Below, piece by piece: positions 43,947 to 51,694 of a stretch of DNA of 64,000 nucleotides. The position numbers were made by a program, and so were the translations under genes. This DNA comes from CBDDEC01 sp965226785. Lineage in GTDB: Bacteria; Chloroflexota; Dehalococcoidia; UBA2979. The stretch covers positions 806,001 to 870,000 of the forward strand of contig CBDDEC010000002.1 in NCBI GenBank assembly GCA_965226785.1. Direction: 5' to 3'. Every line of letters begins with the position of its first letter. The stretch's first letter is position 1. The notes under the pieces were generated by a model. The model was not told where the DNA came from, did not search any database, and worked only from the letters and a program-made list of their open reading frames with translations.

Positions 43947-44911
43947 CAGGTCAGCCTCACCCGTGGATCCACGAGCGGGTACAGCAGGTCAACGACGAGG
44001 TTGGCCATCATGATGACGACGGCGTAGAGCAGCGTGGTGCCCATGATCATGCCGTAGTCGCGGGCCAGCACGGAGCTGATGTAGAACCGCCCGATGCCGG
44101 GCAGTCCGAAGATCTGTTCGATGATGATTGAGCCGGTCACCAGGCCAGCGAAGATCGGCCCGGTCAGCGTCAGGATCGGGATGAACGCGTTGCGCAGGCC
44201 GTGGCGCACGTTCACGGTGAACTCGCTGAGCCCCTTGGCTCGGGCAGTGCGCATGTAGTCCTGTTCGAGCACCTCGAGCATGGCGCCGCGGGTCAGGCGC
44301 GCCATCAGCGCCATGGCGGGCGCGCCCAGGGCGAGCGCCGGGAGGAATCCGTTCTTGAGGATGCTGAGGATGTCGCGATTTCGGATCGCGTCGCCGTAGT
44401 CCCTGCCCAGGCGCACGTCGAACCAGTCCAACCAGACCGCGAAGACGATCAGCAGGATGAAGGCGAGGACGAAGCTGGGCACCGCGGCGAGCCCGGTGCT
44501 CATCGCCAGACCGGCGTAGTCCAGGCTGGTATTGCGGCGCACGGCGGTAATGATACCGACGGGGATGCCGATCCCCATCACGATCAGGAACGACATCAGA
44601 CCGAGGACGATCGAGGGTTCGATCTTGTCCCGCAGCAGCGAGTTCACGGTCTGCCCCTTCTGCGCGAAGGAGAGTCCCAGGTCGCCCTGCAAGAGGTTCT
44701 GGAGATAGTTGGTGAACTGGACTGGCAGCGGGTCACTCAGTCCGTAGTACGACTCCTGAGCCCGCACGAACTCCTCGGATACGGCGCGCTCGCCCGCCAG
44801 CGCCTGGAAGGGACCGCCAGGCACGGAGTGCATCAGCAGGAACGCGATCAACGCTATGAAGAACAGCGTGACGACCGACTGCACCATGCGGCTGACGAGG
44901 TAACGGGCCAC
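43946..44911 (-). CDS. Oligopeptide ABC transporter permease (OppB-like)
   Basis: 321 aa with six predicted transmembrane helices, beginning RMVQSVVTLFFIALIAFLL. PVQFTNYLQNLLQGDLGLSF is the periplasmic segment typical of OppB/DppB, and the EAA loop is intact (YMRTARAKGLSEFTVNVRHG then LRNAFIPILTL). It ends DLLYPLVDPRVRLT, a common DppB ending. It forms a heterodimer with OppC in peptide uptake. A strong hairpin separates it from oppA. Confidence 0.94.
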   Translation of the reverse strand: MARYLVSRMVQSVVTLFFIALIAFLLMHSVPGGPFQALAGERAVSEEFVRAQESYYGLSDPLPVQFTNYLQNLLQGDLGLSFAQKGQTVNSLLRDKIEPSIVLGLMSFLIVMGIGIPVGIITAVRRNTSLDYAGLAMSTGLAAVPSFVLAFILLIVFAVWLDWFDVRLGRDYGDAIRNRDILSILKNGFLPALALGAPAMALMARLTRGAMLEVLEQDYMRTARAKGLSEFTVNVRHGLRNAFIPILTLTGPIFAGLVTGSIIIEQIFGLPGIGRFYISSVLARDYGMIMGTTLLYAVVIMMANLVVDLLYPLVDPRVRLT

Positions 44912-44937
44912 GAGGAGACCTTACCGCGAGAGAGAAA

Positions 44938-44976
44938 CAGCCGAGGGCGGGGTCGGAGCCACCCCGCCCTCGGCTG
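44938..44976 (-). terminator. Strong hairpin between oppA and oppB (terminator or attenuator)
   Basis: A perfect 16-bp stem (44938-44953 with 44961-44976) and a 7-base loop. Reading minus strand, the 3' side is followed by TTTCTCTCTC, a weak pyrimidine tail. Such hairpins after the binding-protein gene commonly reduce permease expression relative to the binding protein. Confidence 0.75.
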
Positions 44977-44998
44977 CAAGGTTCTCGCCGGTTGTGTC

Positions 44999-46675
44999 CT
45001 ACTTGCCGGAGATGAACATCTTGGCGAACGAGAGGTCGCCAGGGATGCCATGCTCGCGGGCGCTCAGGACGATGCCCCGCACATACGGCTTCACAAGCGC
45101 GTTGCGGCGCGCGTAGTACAGCGGAGCGAAGGGCATCTCTTCAAGCATGATGACCTGCGACTCCTGGTAGATCTCGATGCGCCGGTCGTTGTCCAACTCC
45201 ACGTCGGCAGCCGCAATCTTCGCGTCGAAGGCTGCGCTGCTGAAGCTGCCGGAGTTCAACAGACCGCCGGTCTCGAACAGCGGCATCCAGTTCTGCGGGT
45301 CCGGGTAGTCCGCACCCCAGCCACCGGTCACCACCTGGTACATGCCGGCATTGCGCTCCGCGAAGTACGTCGCGCGCTCCAGCACGTTGATCGTCACCGT
45401 GACGCCCGGGAGGTTGGTCTCCCACTGGTCCTGCAGCCACTCAGCGGTGAGCTGTGCGGTGCTGGAGTCAGAGCTCAGGATCTCGACCTCGATCTCGCCG
45501 ACACCGGATGCGTCGTAGAGCGCCTTCGACTCCGCGATGGCGTTCTCGTACTGGCGACCGACCTCGTCGTCATACCCGGGGATTCCGGGTGGCAGCCAGC
45601 CGTAGGCCGGCAGCACGGCGCCCTCTCGAACGATCTCCGCGTACTCGTCGCGATCCAGCGCACCGGCAAATGCCTGGCGCACCATCTGGTTCGCGAAGGA
45701 CGGGTCGTCGTTGTTGAAGTAAATGCCGATGGTCACGAGCTGCGCGTACGAGTGGAACTCGCTCTCGAAGTCGGTACCACGAACCTGAACCAGCTCAGCC
45801 GGGCCGAGCGTGATCATGTCCAACTCGCCTTCCTGGTATGCCAGGAATGCGATCGCCGTGTCCTCGATCATGTCCATGTTGAGACGGTCGAGCATCACCG
45901 GGTCACGGTGCCACTCGTCGTTCCGCACGAGACTGATGTTCTCGTTGTGGTTCCAGACATCGAGCTTGAACGCACCATTGGAGATGTGCGTCCCGGCTTC
46001 GGTCCAGGCGTCACCGTTGGCGTCGATGATGTCCAACCGCACTGGGTAGAGCGGCCACATCGTCGACAGCAGCGTGAACACCGGGCTGCGCTTGTTGAGC
46101 TGGTAAACGACCGTACGGTCGTCCGGCGCCGTGACCTCGAGGCCATCGACCACCGCCTGCTCCAGCGCAGCCAGCGCGTCGCCCTCGACGCCCTCACCGA
46201 GCGCGTCAACGGCAGCCGCCTGCGCCCCGCCAGCGGCGAGGACGCGGTAGAAGTCGACGTAGTAGTTGCCAGTGCCGGGCTCGAAGAGGCGCTTGGCGCC
46301 ATCCACGAATGCCTGGGCCACCAGGTCCGTACCATCGTCCCACTTCAGGTTGTCACGCAGCTTGTACGTGTACGTCAGACCGTCCGCGGAGATGCCACCG
46401 TTATCAACGGAGGGAATCACTTCCGCAAGATCGGGCTGGATGTTGTTTTCCTCGTCGAGCCGCAGCAGTGTCGAATAGATGTTCTCGAGCACCCCAATGC
46501 TCGTGACATCCGTCGCGCGCTGCGGGTCGAGCGACTGTGGCTCTCCACCAAGGTTGGTGTTGAGCACCTGGACGGCGTCCGCGGATGAACCGCCACGACC
46601 GCCCCCGCCACCACCGTCATCGTCGTCATCGTCGTCGCCACAAGCGGCGGCCACGGCCAGGACGAGGATGAGCAT
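44999..46675 (-). CDS. Oligopeptide ABC transporter substrate-binding lipoprotein (OppA-like); TAG in the signal peptide
   Basis: 558 aa SBP_bac_5 family protein: LGGEPQSLDPQRATDVTSIG, YTYKLRDNLKWDDGTDL, GWGADYPDPQNWMPLF and VRGIVLSAREHGIPGDL. The reading frame has MLILVLAVAAAC with a lipobox, but no charged n-region. Twelve codons upstream in the same frame lies ATG 46711 with a strong ribosome site (AGAGGGAG, spacing 6) and MKLWSWKT, then TAG (46687-46685), then LPLMLILVLAVAAACG. So a normal signal peptide is broken by one in-frame amber codon. With the TAG read through, it would be a textbook lipoprotein. No oppD or oppF ATPase gene is present nearby. Confidence 0.9.
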   Translation of the reverse strand: MLILVLAVAAACGDDDDDDDGGGGGGRGGSSADAVQVLNTNLGGEPQSLDPQRATDVTSIGVLENIYSTLLRLDEENNIQPDLAEVIPSVDNGGISADGLTYTYKLRDNLKWDDGTDLVAQAFVDGAKRLFEPGTGNYYVDFYRVLAAGGAQAAAVDALGEGVEGDALAALEQAVVDGLEVTAPDDRTVVYQLNKRSPVFTLLSTMWPLYPVRLDIIDANGDAWTEAGTHISNGAFKLDVWNHNENISLVRNDEWHRDPVMLDRLNMDMIEDTAIAFLAYQEGELDMITLGPAELVQVRGTDFESEFHSYAQLVTIGIYFNNDDPSFANQMVRQAFAGALDRDEYAEIVREGAVLPAYGWLPPGIPGYDDEVGRQYENAIAESKALYDASGVGEIEVEILSSDSSTAQLTAEWLQDQWETNLPGVTVTINVLERATYFAERNAGMYQVVTGGWGADYPDPQNWMPLFETGGLLNSGSFSSAAFDAKIAAADVELDNDRRIEIYQESQVIMLEEMPFAPLYYARRNALVKPYVRGIVLSAREHGIPGDLSFAKMFISGK

Positions 46676-46711
46676 GAGTGGCAGCTAGGTCTTCCAAGAC
46701 CAGAGCTTCAT

Positions 46712-47054
46712 GCAGTACTCCCTCTGAAGTTCGTCGTCAGCCCGTCCTCCCACAGCACGGACTGCAACCTGTTGAATCCCCGCGAAATAAACGCACGGAT
46801 ACCAACTTTTCCCCCACTTTCGGACAAGCGTCAATACGATCGGACCGGATCCAATTGGATCGGCGTCCGCCTTATGACGCTCGACGCACTTTACATCCGT
46901 AGTAGCCCACTGTGGTGGATTTACCCAGATTTACCCAGAAACCGTGTGGTGGTGGGCTCGTCTGGTGATCGGCGGATGGCTCGGTGCGTTTGAACATAGC
47001 CCCGTAAGAATCGGCAGGGCGCGCGATCTCTTGAAGGAAACTCCTAGCCGGCGA
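46712..47054. other. Intergenic region upstream of oppA, AT-richer
   Basis: About 340 bp between oppA and the 3' end of the epimerase gene, AT-rich relative to the genome. It holds a direct repeat of ATTTACCCAG (46919-46928 and 46930-46939), a 14-bp palindrome and a TTGACG (minus strand, about 46834-46829) without a good -10 box. No gene was found. Confidence 0.55.
46848..46861. promoter_or_regulatory. Perfect 14-bp palindrome, candidate operator for opp
   Basis: GATCCAATTGGATC is its own reverse complement. It lies about 140 bp upstream of the predicted oppA start, 13 bases before a TTGACG on the transcribed strand. A regulator-binding role is a guess from position. Confidence 0.35.
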
Positions 47055-47966
47055 CTAGCTCTCGCGGGCTGCGAACCACTCCGCCGTCTTCCGAATCCCG
47101 GTTTCGAGCGAGACCGTGGGACGCCAACCCCAGACCTCGAGGGCGCGTGTGGAGTCGAGGGCGATCGCCTCGATGTCGCCGGGGCGCGGGGGGCCGGGAT
47201 CGGCGGCACGCTCGTAGCCGGTGGCCTGCGCGGTCAGCTCGAAGATGCGGTTCGTGCTCGTCTGCTCGCCCGACCCGGCAAGGGCGGTCGCGGCCTCGGG
47301 TGCCTCTGCCGCCAACACGAAGGCGTCGATAATGTCGTCCACGTAGACGTAGTCGCGGGTGTCTTCGCCGGTGCCGAAGATGGTGACCGGCTCGTTGCGC
47401 AGCATGCGGGCGGCGAAGATCGCGACGACGCCGGCTTCGCCGTGGGGGTTCTGCTCGGGCCCGTAGACGTTCGCCGGACGGACAACCGCCACCTCGAGGC
47501 CCCAGCTCGGCGCGAGCAGTTCGAGGTAGCGCTCCGCGGCGAGCTTGGACGCGCCGTAAACGGAGGCCGGCTGCAGCGGCGTCTCCTCGGTCGCCGGCAG
47601 GATCTCCGGCTGTCCGAACAGAGCTCCGCCTGTCGAGACGAACACGAACCGCTGCGCGCCCGCCTCGGCGGCGGCCTGGGCCAGACGCAGCGTGCCGAGC
47701 ACGTTGACCTCGATGTCCAGGTCGGGCTCGCGCATGGAGACGGCGACGGAGGCCTGGGCGGCGAGATGGAACACCAGCTCTGGTCGACGCTCGTTGCAGA
47801 TGGCCGTCAGCGCCTGAGCGTCGCGCACGTCGGCGACGACCGTCTCGTAAGGCTGGTCGGTACGGGGACTGAGGTCGATCCCGGTGACCTCGTGTCCGTC
47901 GGAGACGAGCCGGCGGGCGAGGTGCCCGGCGATGAAGCCGGCGGTCCCTGTGACGAGGACTCTCAT
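47055..47966 (-). CDS. NAD-dependent epimerase/dehydratase (extended SDR, GalE-like)
   Basis: 303 aa. Rossmann motif MRVLVTGTAGFIAGHLA, active-site Ser/Thr in VSTGGALFG, and Y137-x3-K141 in YGASKLAAERY. VVRPANVYGPEQNPHGEAG and GTGEDTRDYVYVDDIIDAFV place it among UDP-sugar 4-epimerase-like enzymes. It probably makes a nucleotide sugar, consistent with the nucleotidyltransferase gene upstream on the same strand. It lies 10 bp after the cinA-like gene. The exact sugar is unknown. Confidence 0.92.
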   Translation of the reverse strand: MRVLVTGTAGFIAGHLARRLVSDGHEVTGIDLSPRTDQPYETVVADVRDAQALTAICNERRPELVFHLAAQASVAVSMREPDLDIEVNVLGTLRLAQAAAEAGAQRFVFVSTGGALFGQPEILPATEETPLQPASVYGASKLAAERYLELLAPSWGLEVAVVRPANVYGPEQNPHGEAGVVAIFAARMLRNEPVTIFGTGEDTRDYVYVDDIIDAFVLAAEAPEAATALAGSGEQTSTNRIFELTAQATGYERAADPGPPRPGDIEAIALDSTRALEVWGWRPTVSLETGIRKTAEWFAARES

Positions 47967-47976
47967 CGGCCAGCCA

Positions 47977-48480
47977 TCAAGCCTGCGGCCGGCCGTCGAG
48001 CCAGTTGAGCACGAGCTGCAGCGTCGCCTCGGACGCCTGCCGTTTCGTCTCCTCACGCTCGCCGGGGAAGACGTGGCGCTCAGCGACCTCGACACCGTCC
48101 GGCGCGACGAGGGCGATCCAGTAGAGGCCGCCGGGGCGTTCAGGGTTGTCGGTGGGCCCGGCAATGCCGGACTCGGCAACGGCGAGGTCGGTCTGCATCG
48201 CGTTGCGCGCGCCGCGGGCCATGGCCAGCACCGTTTCCTCCGCGACCGAGCCATGCTCCCGCAGGAGGTCGCGCGGGACGCCCAGCAGGTCCATCTTGGG
48301 CGCGCCGTGGTACGCGGTGATGCCACCGACGAACACGCGCGACGAGCCCGGCACGTTGGTCAGCAGGTGGCCGATCATGCCACCGACGGTGGACTCGGCC
48401 GTGGCGAGGCGGAGACCGGCCTCGGTGAGCCGTCGTACGACCTCGCCCTCGACCCGTGGTTCGTTCGCCATGGCGGCCAT
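47977..48480 (-). CDS. CinA C-terminal family nicotinamide-nucleotide amidohydrolase
   Basis: 167 aa, the stand-alone amidohydrolase (PncC) domain that deamidates NMN. Motifs: LTEAGLRLATAESTVGGMIG, VFVGGITAYHGAPKMDLLGV, AMARGARNAMQTDLAVAESG and IAGPTDNPERPGGLYWIAL. The canonical AES-T/C is present (AESTVGG). Starts at 48480 or 48471 are both possible; 48480 lies right after the previous stop. The larger frame upstream is a shadow of the nucleotidyltransferase gene. Confidence 0.93.
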   Translation of the reverse strand: MAAMANEPRVEGEVVRRLTEAGLRLATAESTVGGMIGHLLTNVPGSSRVFVGGITAYHGAPKMDLLGVPRDLLREHGSVAEETVLAMARGARNAMQTDLAVAESGIAGPTDNPERPGGLYWIALVAPDGVEVAERHVFPGEREETKRQASEATLQLVLNWLDGRPQA

Positions 48481-48481
48481 G

Positions 48482-49486
48482 CTACACGTCGTCCGAGGAC
48501 GCGCCGGGACCGACGATCTCACCGCTGCGCGTGACCACGACGTCCGAGAGCGCCGCGCGACGGACCTCGGCGCCGGGGGCGACCATGACGCGCACGAGCG
48601 ACGAGGCCTCGATGGTCGCGCCGTCGCCGACAACGACTTCTTCGAGCAGGCTGCGCGTCACGCGCGCGTCCTCACCAACGATCGTGGGGGCGACGATGTC
48701 CGAGGCCCCGACGGTCGCGCTCGCCGCGATCTCCGGCTCGCGAGCGCCCGCGAGGAGCTCGTGCTGCGTGGTCAGCAGGTTGGCGATGGTGCCGACGTCG
48801 AGCCAGCGACCGTCGAACTCCGCGCCGATCACCTCGACGCCCTCGCCAACCATCAGTCCCACCGTGCCGATGGTGTCCAGCTCGTCTTTGGCGTTGACCA
48901 ACGGCGCATCGCGTAGCCGGCGCGTCACGGCGGGGGCAAGAATCCAGGGAGCGCTGACGACGAGGTCGGACTGCGGCCGCTGCGGCTTCTCCTCGAGGTC
49001 CACGATGCGATCGCCCGCCACGCTGACGACGCCGAAGTCCTGCGGGTTGGGGACGCGTCCGAGCATCAACCCCGCGGCGGCGTCCGATGCCAGCACCCGC
49101 TCGAGGAACGGGCGCACCTGGCCGCGCATGATGGCATCGACGGGATGGACGACCACTGTGCGCTCGAACACCTCCTCGCCGGCGGCGAGCACGGCGTCGC
49201 CGTTGCCTCGCGGCTCGGCCTGCACCGCCCGCCGCAGCTGCAGCGACGAGGGTGCGCGGTCCTGGGCGCGCGCGAACGTCTCCTCGTCAGTCGGGCCGAC
49301 GACGATCACCACGTCGCGGAGGCCGAGCTCGACCATGAGGTCGAGCGAGTAGTCGATCAGCGGACGGTTGAGGACGGGGATCAGCGACTTCGCAAACTCA
49401 AGCGAGAGCGGCCGCAGGCGCGTTGCCGCACCGGCGGTGAGGATCACGCCCAGCGCATCAGTCGTGCTCACCGCGGCCTCCGTCAC
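48482..49486 (-). CDS. Sugar-phosphate nucleotidyltransferase
   Basis: 334 aa. GVILTAGAATRLRPLS with LEFAKSLIPVLNRPLIDY is a nucleotidyltransferase signature, with Thr-Ala in place of the common Ala-Gly. Lys33 fits the phosphate-binding position. VVVHPVDAIMRGQVR holds the metal Asp. GRWLDVGTIANLLTTQHELL and a left-handed beta-helix-like C-terminal part (SATVGASDIVAPTIVGEDAR, LVRVMVAPGAEV) follow. Probably glucose-1-phosphate or mannose-1-phosphate specific; the base is unresolved. It heads a three-gene unit with the cinA-like and epimerase genes. Confidence 0.9.
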   Translation of the reverse strand: MTEAAVSTTDALGVILTAGAATRLRPLSLEFAKSLIPVLNRPLIDYSLDLMVELGLRDVVIVVGPTDEETFARAQDRAPSSLQLRRAVQAEPRGNGDAVLAAGEEVFERTVVVHPVDAIMRGQVRPFLERVLASDAAAGLMLGRVPNPQDFGVVSVAGDRIVDLEEKPQRPQSDLVVSAPWILAPAVTRRLRDAPLVNAKDELDTIGTVGLMVGEGVEVIGAEFDGRWLDVGTIANLLTTQHELLAGAREPEIAASATVGASDIVAPTIVGEDARVTRSLLEEVVVGDGATIEASSLVRVMVAPGAEVRRAALSDVVVTRSGEIVGPGASSDDV

Positions 49487-49538
49487 CTCGCAGCATCGCC
49501 GACGCGGACCGCCGCGAGGTGGCCGCGGGCCGCACGGC

Positions 49539-49544
49539 TATACT
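49539..49544 (+). promoter_or_regulatory. Predicted -10 box for rsfS
   Basis: TATACT, the same hexamer as before dnaN and lepB. It falls inside the longest open frame of rsfS, so the true start must lie downstream. No clear -35 box. Confidence 0.4.
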
Positions 49545-49599
49545 CGACGCTCGAAGCGGCCTCGGCCAGTCCGCCCGCGCCACCATCGAGGAGCTGGCA

Positions 49600-49944
49600 C
49601 TGCCATCAGACCTCGCGCATGACATGGTCGACACCCTCGTCGACCGCCAGGCGACGGATGTCGTCCTCCTTGACCTGAGCGAACTTTCGGCGTTTGCGGA
49701 CGAGTTCGTGATCGCCACCGTCGACAACATCCGCCAGGCGCGTGCCGTGATGGACGCGGTTGACGAGCGGGTCCGCGAGCGAGGCGGCAGCCGCGTACGT
49801 CCGGAGGGCGAGCCGTCCAGTGGCTGGGTGTTGCTGGACGTAGGCGCGGGCGTGATCGTGCACGTGTTCTCGGTCGACGGCCGCGCACGGTTCGACCTGG
49901 AGGGGTTGTGGAACCGGGCTCAGGAGGTCGTGCGCGTTCAGTAG
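49600..49944 (+). CDS. rsfS: Ribosome silencing factor RsfS
   Basis: Binds ribosomal protein L14 and blocks subunit joining when nutrients are short. 114 aa if started at CTG 49600. That codon follows GAGGAG at spacing 6 and lies past the TATACT box, and it gives the family-like N-terminus LPSDLAHDMVDTLVDRQATD. The GTG at 49519 would give 141 aa, and ATG 49624 would trim the first helix. Core motifs: VVLLDLSELSAFADEFVIAT, GSRVRPEGEPSSGWVLLDVG and VIVHVFSVDGRARFDLEGLW. It converges with ndk. Confidence 0.9.
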   Translation: MPSDLAHDMVDTLVDRQATDVVLLDLSELSAFADEFVIATVDNIRQARAVMDAVDERVRERGGSRVRPEGEPSSGWVLLDVGAGVIVHVFSVDGRARFDLEGLWNRAQEVVRVQ

Positions 49945-49974
49945 CTTCTCGATAGCTTCTCAATAGCTTAGAAA
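49942..49974. repeat. Three 11-bp tandem repeats at the rsfS stop
   Basis: TAGCTTCTCGA, TAGCTTCTCAA and TAGCTTAGAAA follow each other, and the first TAG is the rsfS stop codon. The last unit allows a weak hairpin with the preceding GCTTCT. Confidence 0.75.
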
Positions 49975-50011
49975 GCGCCGGTCGGCGCTGGGCCGCGCCT
50001 GCAGTGTGCGA

Positions 50012-50464
50012 TCAGTCCTCGAAGATCCAACCATCCGTGGCGCGACGCCAATCGAGGGGCGACTGACCCTCGAAGAAGATGCCGATCTCGCGTTCCGCCG
50101 ACTCGACCGAGTCTGAGCCGTGCACCAGGTTGCGGCCGATCTCGACGGCGAGGTCGCCGCGGATCGTCCCCGGTGCGGCTTCGGTCGGGTTGGTCGCGCC
50201 CATGGTCTGTCGTGCGGCAGCGATCGCGTCGCTGCCGGCGAAGACCGCAGCGATGATCGGCGATGAGGTGATGTAGGAGACGAGACCCTCGAAGAAGGGC
50301 TTGCCTTCGTGCTCGCCGTAGTGGCGGCGAGCCATCTCCTCGTCGACGTGAAGCAGCCGCAGCGCTTCGACACGCAGGCCGCGACTCTCGAGGCGGCGGA
50401 GGACTTCGAACGCCAGTCCGCGCTGCATGGCGTCCGGCTTCACGAGGATGAGCGTGCGCTCCAC
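50012..50464 (-). CDS. ndk: Nucleoside diphosphate kinase
   Basis: 150 aa. Exchanges gamma phosphates among nucleotides through His115 in NLVHGSDS. The other family motifs are ERTLILVKPDAMQRGL, HYGEHEGKPFFEGLVSYITS, and AARQTMGATNPTEAAPGTIR. Standard length. It is the last gene of the gyrA-thiL-tsaE-tsaB-ndk string. Confidence 0.97.
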   Translation of the reverse strand: MERTLILVKPDAMQRGLAFEVLRRLESRGLRVEALRLLHVDEEMARRHYGEHEGKPFFEGLVSYITSSPIIAAVFAGSDAIAAARQTMGATNPTEAAPGTIRGDLAVEIGRNLVHGSDSVESAEREIGIFFEGQSPLDWRRATDGWIFED

Positions 50465-50499
50465 GGTGTTCCCCTTCGCAGTCTCGTTTCCGTCCCGCG

Positions 50500-51225
50500 C
50501 TACGCGCGGGGGCGCGTGATCGACGGCGGGCGCAGGTAGACGACCTCGACGGCTGCCGGGTCGCCAAATGCGGCGCGGCGGCGGGCCAGCTGCGCGGCGC
50601 TGGCGGCCCGCGATGGCGCTCCGTCCGCCGAGGTAGTGTCGCCGCTCTCCAGCTCAGCGTCTCGCCCGGCGGCAGTCAGCGCCACGCGCAGCCGATCGGT
50701 GAGATCGCCACACCAACGGCCCGCGGGCGCCTCGCGCGCGACGACCTCCGGCTCGTCGAGCCGCGGCCCGAGGCTCGCTCGGACATTGCCGCCCGTCGCC
50801 TGGAACGTCGCCCACGCGATGCCGCTGCGTCCCGCATCATGGACGGCGACGATCGGCGCGCCCGAGGCGTCGAGGCTGCGCGCAGCTTCGGCGTCGAGGC
50901 GGCCGACCCCGGCGAGCGGGATGTCGAGGCCGAAGGCGAGGCCCTGCGCCGTCGCCACCCCGACGCGCAGACCGCCGTACCCGCCGGGGCCAGTGACGAC
51001 GACGATGCCGGCGAGGTCGCCACGCGCCACCCCCGCCCGCTCGAGCTCGCGGTCGATAACCGCGAGCAGCTCCTCGGACGGCGTCGAGCCGATCGTCCAA
51101 CGGTGGTCGACGAGCACCCGCTCGCCGTGCAGAACCGCGACCGAGGCGTCGAGCGACGCGCTGTCGAGCGAGAGCAGCAGCCCAGCGAGCGGGTCCGGCG
51201 GTGAGTCAGCCCGGGGTTCAGACAT
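50500..51225 (-). CDS. tsaB: tRNA threonylcarbamoyladenosine biosynthesis protein TsaB
   Basis: 241 aa from ATG 51225 (MSEPRADS), which overlaps the tsaE stop by 8 bases. LLSLDSASLDASVAVLHGER, IDRELERAGVARGDLAGIVV and the glycine-rich TGPGGYGGLRVGVATAQGLA are typical of TsaB. It forms the t6A-modifying complex with TsaD and TsaE; tsaD is not in this window. The C-terminus has VEVVYLRPPSIT, the usual ending. Confidence 0.94.
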   Translation of the reverse strand: MSEPRADSPPDPLAGLLLSLDSASLDASVAVLHGERVLVDHRWTIGSTPSEELLAVIDRELERAGVARGDLAGIVVVTGPGGYGGLRVGVATAQGLAFGLDIPLAGVGRLDAEAARSLDASGAPIVAVHDAGRSGIAWATFQATGGNVRASLGPRLDEPEVVAREAPAGRWCGDLTDRLRVALTAAGRDAELESGDTTSADGAPSRAASAAQLARRRAAFGDPAAVEVVYLRPPSITRPRA

Positions 51226-51694
51226 CGCCGAGGCCATCGAGCAGTTCGCGCGCCCTGTCGCCGCTGGGGACCAGCGTGATGCGTCGCGCGTCGGGATCGC
51301 CTGCGACCGGTTCGAGGATCACGAGCAGGTGTTCCGCGGGCAGCGCCGCGAACGCGCGCTCCGGCCACTCCACGGCGAGGACGCCCTCGGCGGCCTGCTC
51401 GGCGAGAGCAAGCGCGGCGATCTCCTCCGGGTCGTCCAGGCGGTAGAGGTCGGCGTGGAAGAACCGCAGCGGGCCCTCGTGGCGCGCCATCAGGATGAAC
51501 GTGGGGCTGTTGACGGGCGTCTCGAGCTTGAGCCCTGCGCCGAGGCCCTGCGCGAATGCTGTTTTGCCGGCGCCGAGCGGGCCCTGCAGCAGCAGGACAT
51601 CGCCGGGGCGCAGCAACCGGGCGAGGCGGCGGGCGAGCGCCCTCGTGCGCCGCAGGTTCGGCACGTCGATGGTGACGCGGTTGGCCGTGCTCAT
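51218..51694 (-). CDS. tsaE: tRNA threonylcarbamoyladenosine biosynthesis ATPase TsaE
   Basis: 158 aa. Walker A GPLGAGKT with Lys44 after LRPGDVLLLQ; SPTFILMARHEGPLRFFHAD and LYRLDDPEEIAALALAE follow, and VLAVEWPERA is the family Glu-Trp motif. It is the ATPase that drives the t6A complex. The ATG overlaps the thiL stop (ATGA); the long upstream frame is the shadow of thiL. Confidence 0.95.
   Translation of the reverse strand: MSTANRVTIDVPNLRRTRALARRLARLLRPGDVLLLQGPLGAGKTAFAQGLGAGLKLETPVNSPTFILMARHEGPLRFFHADLYRLDDPEEIAALALAEQAAEGVLAVEWPERAFAALPAEHLLVILEPVAGDPDARRITLVPSGDRARELLDGLGDV

Noticed and set aside
44201..46588. 795-codon plus-strand frame opposite oppA/oppB
   Set aside because: Long only because of GC-rich antisense; both genes on the minus strand have strong family motifs.
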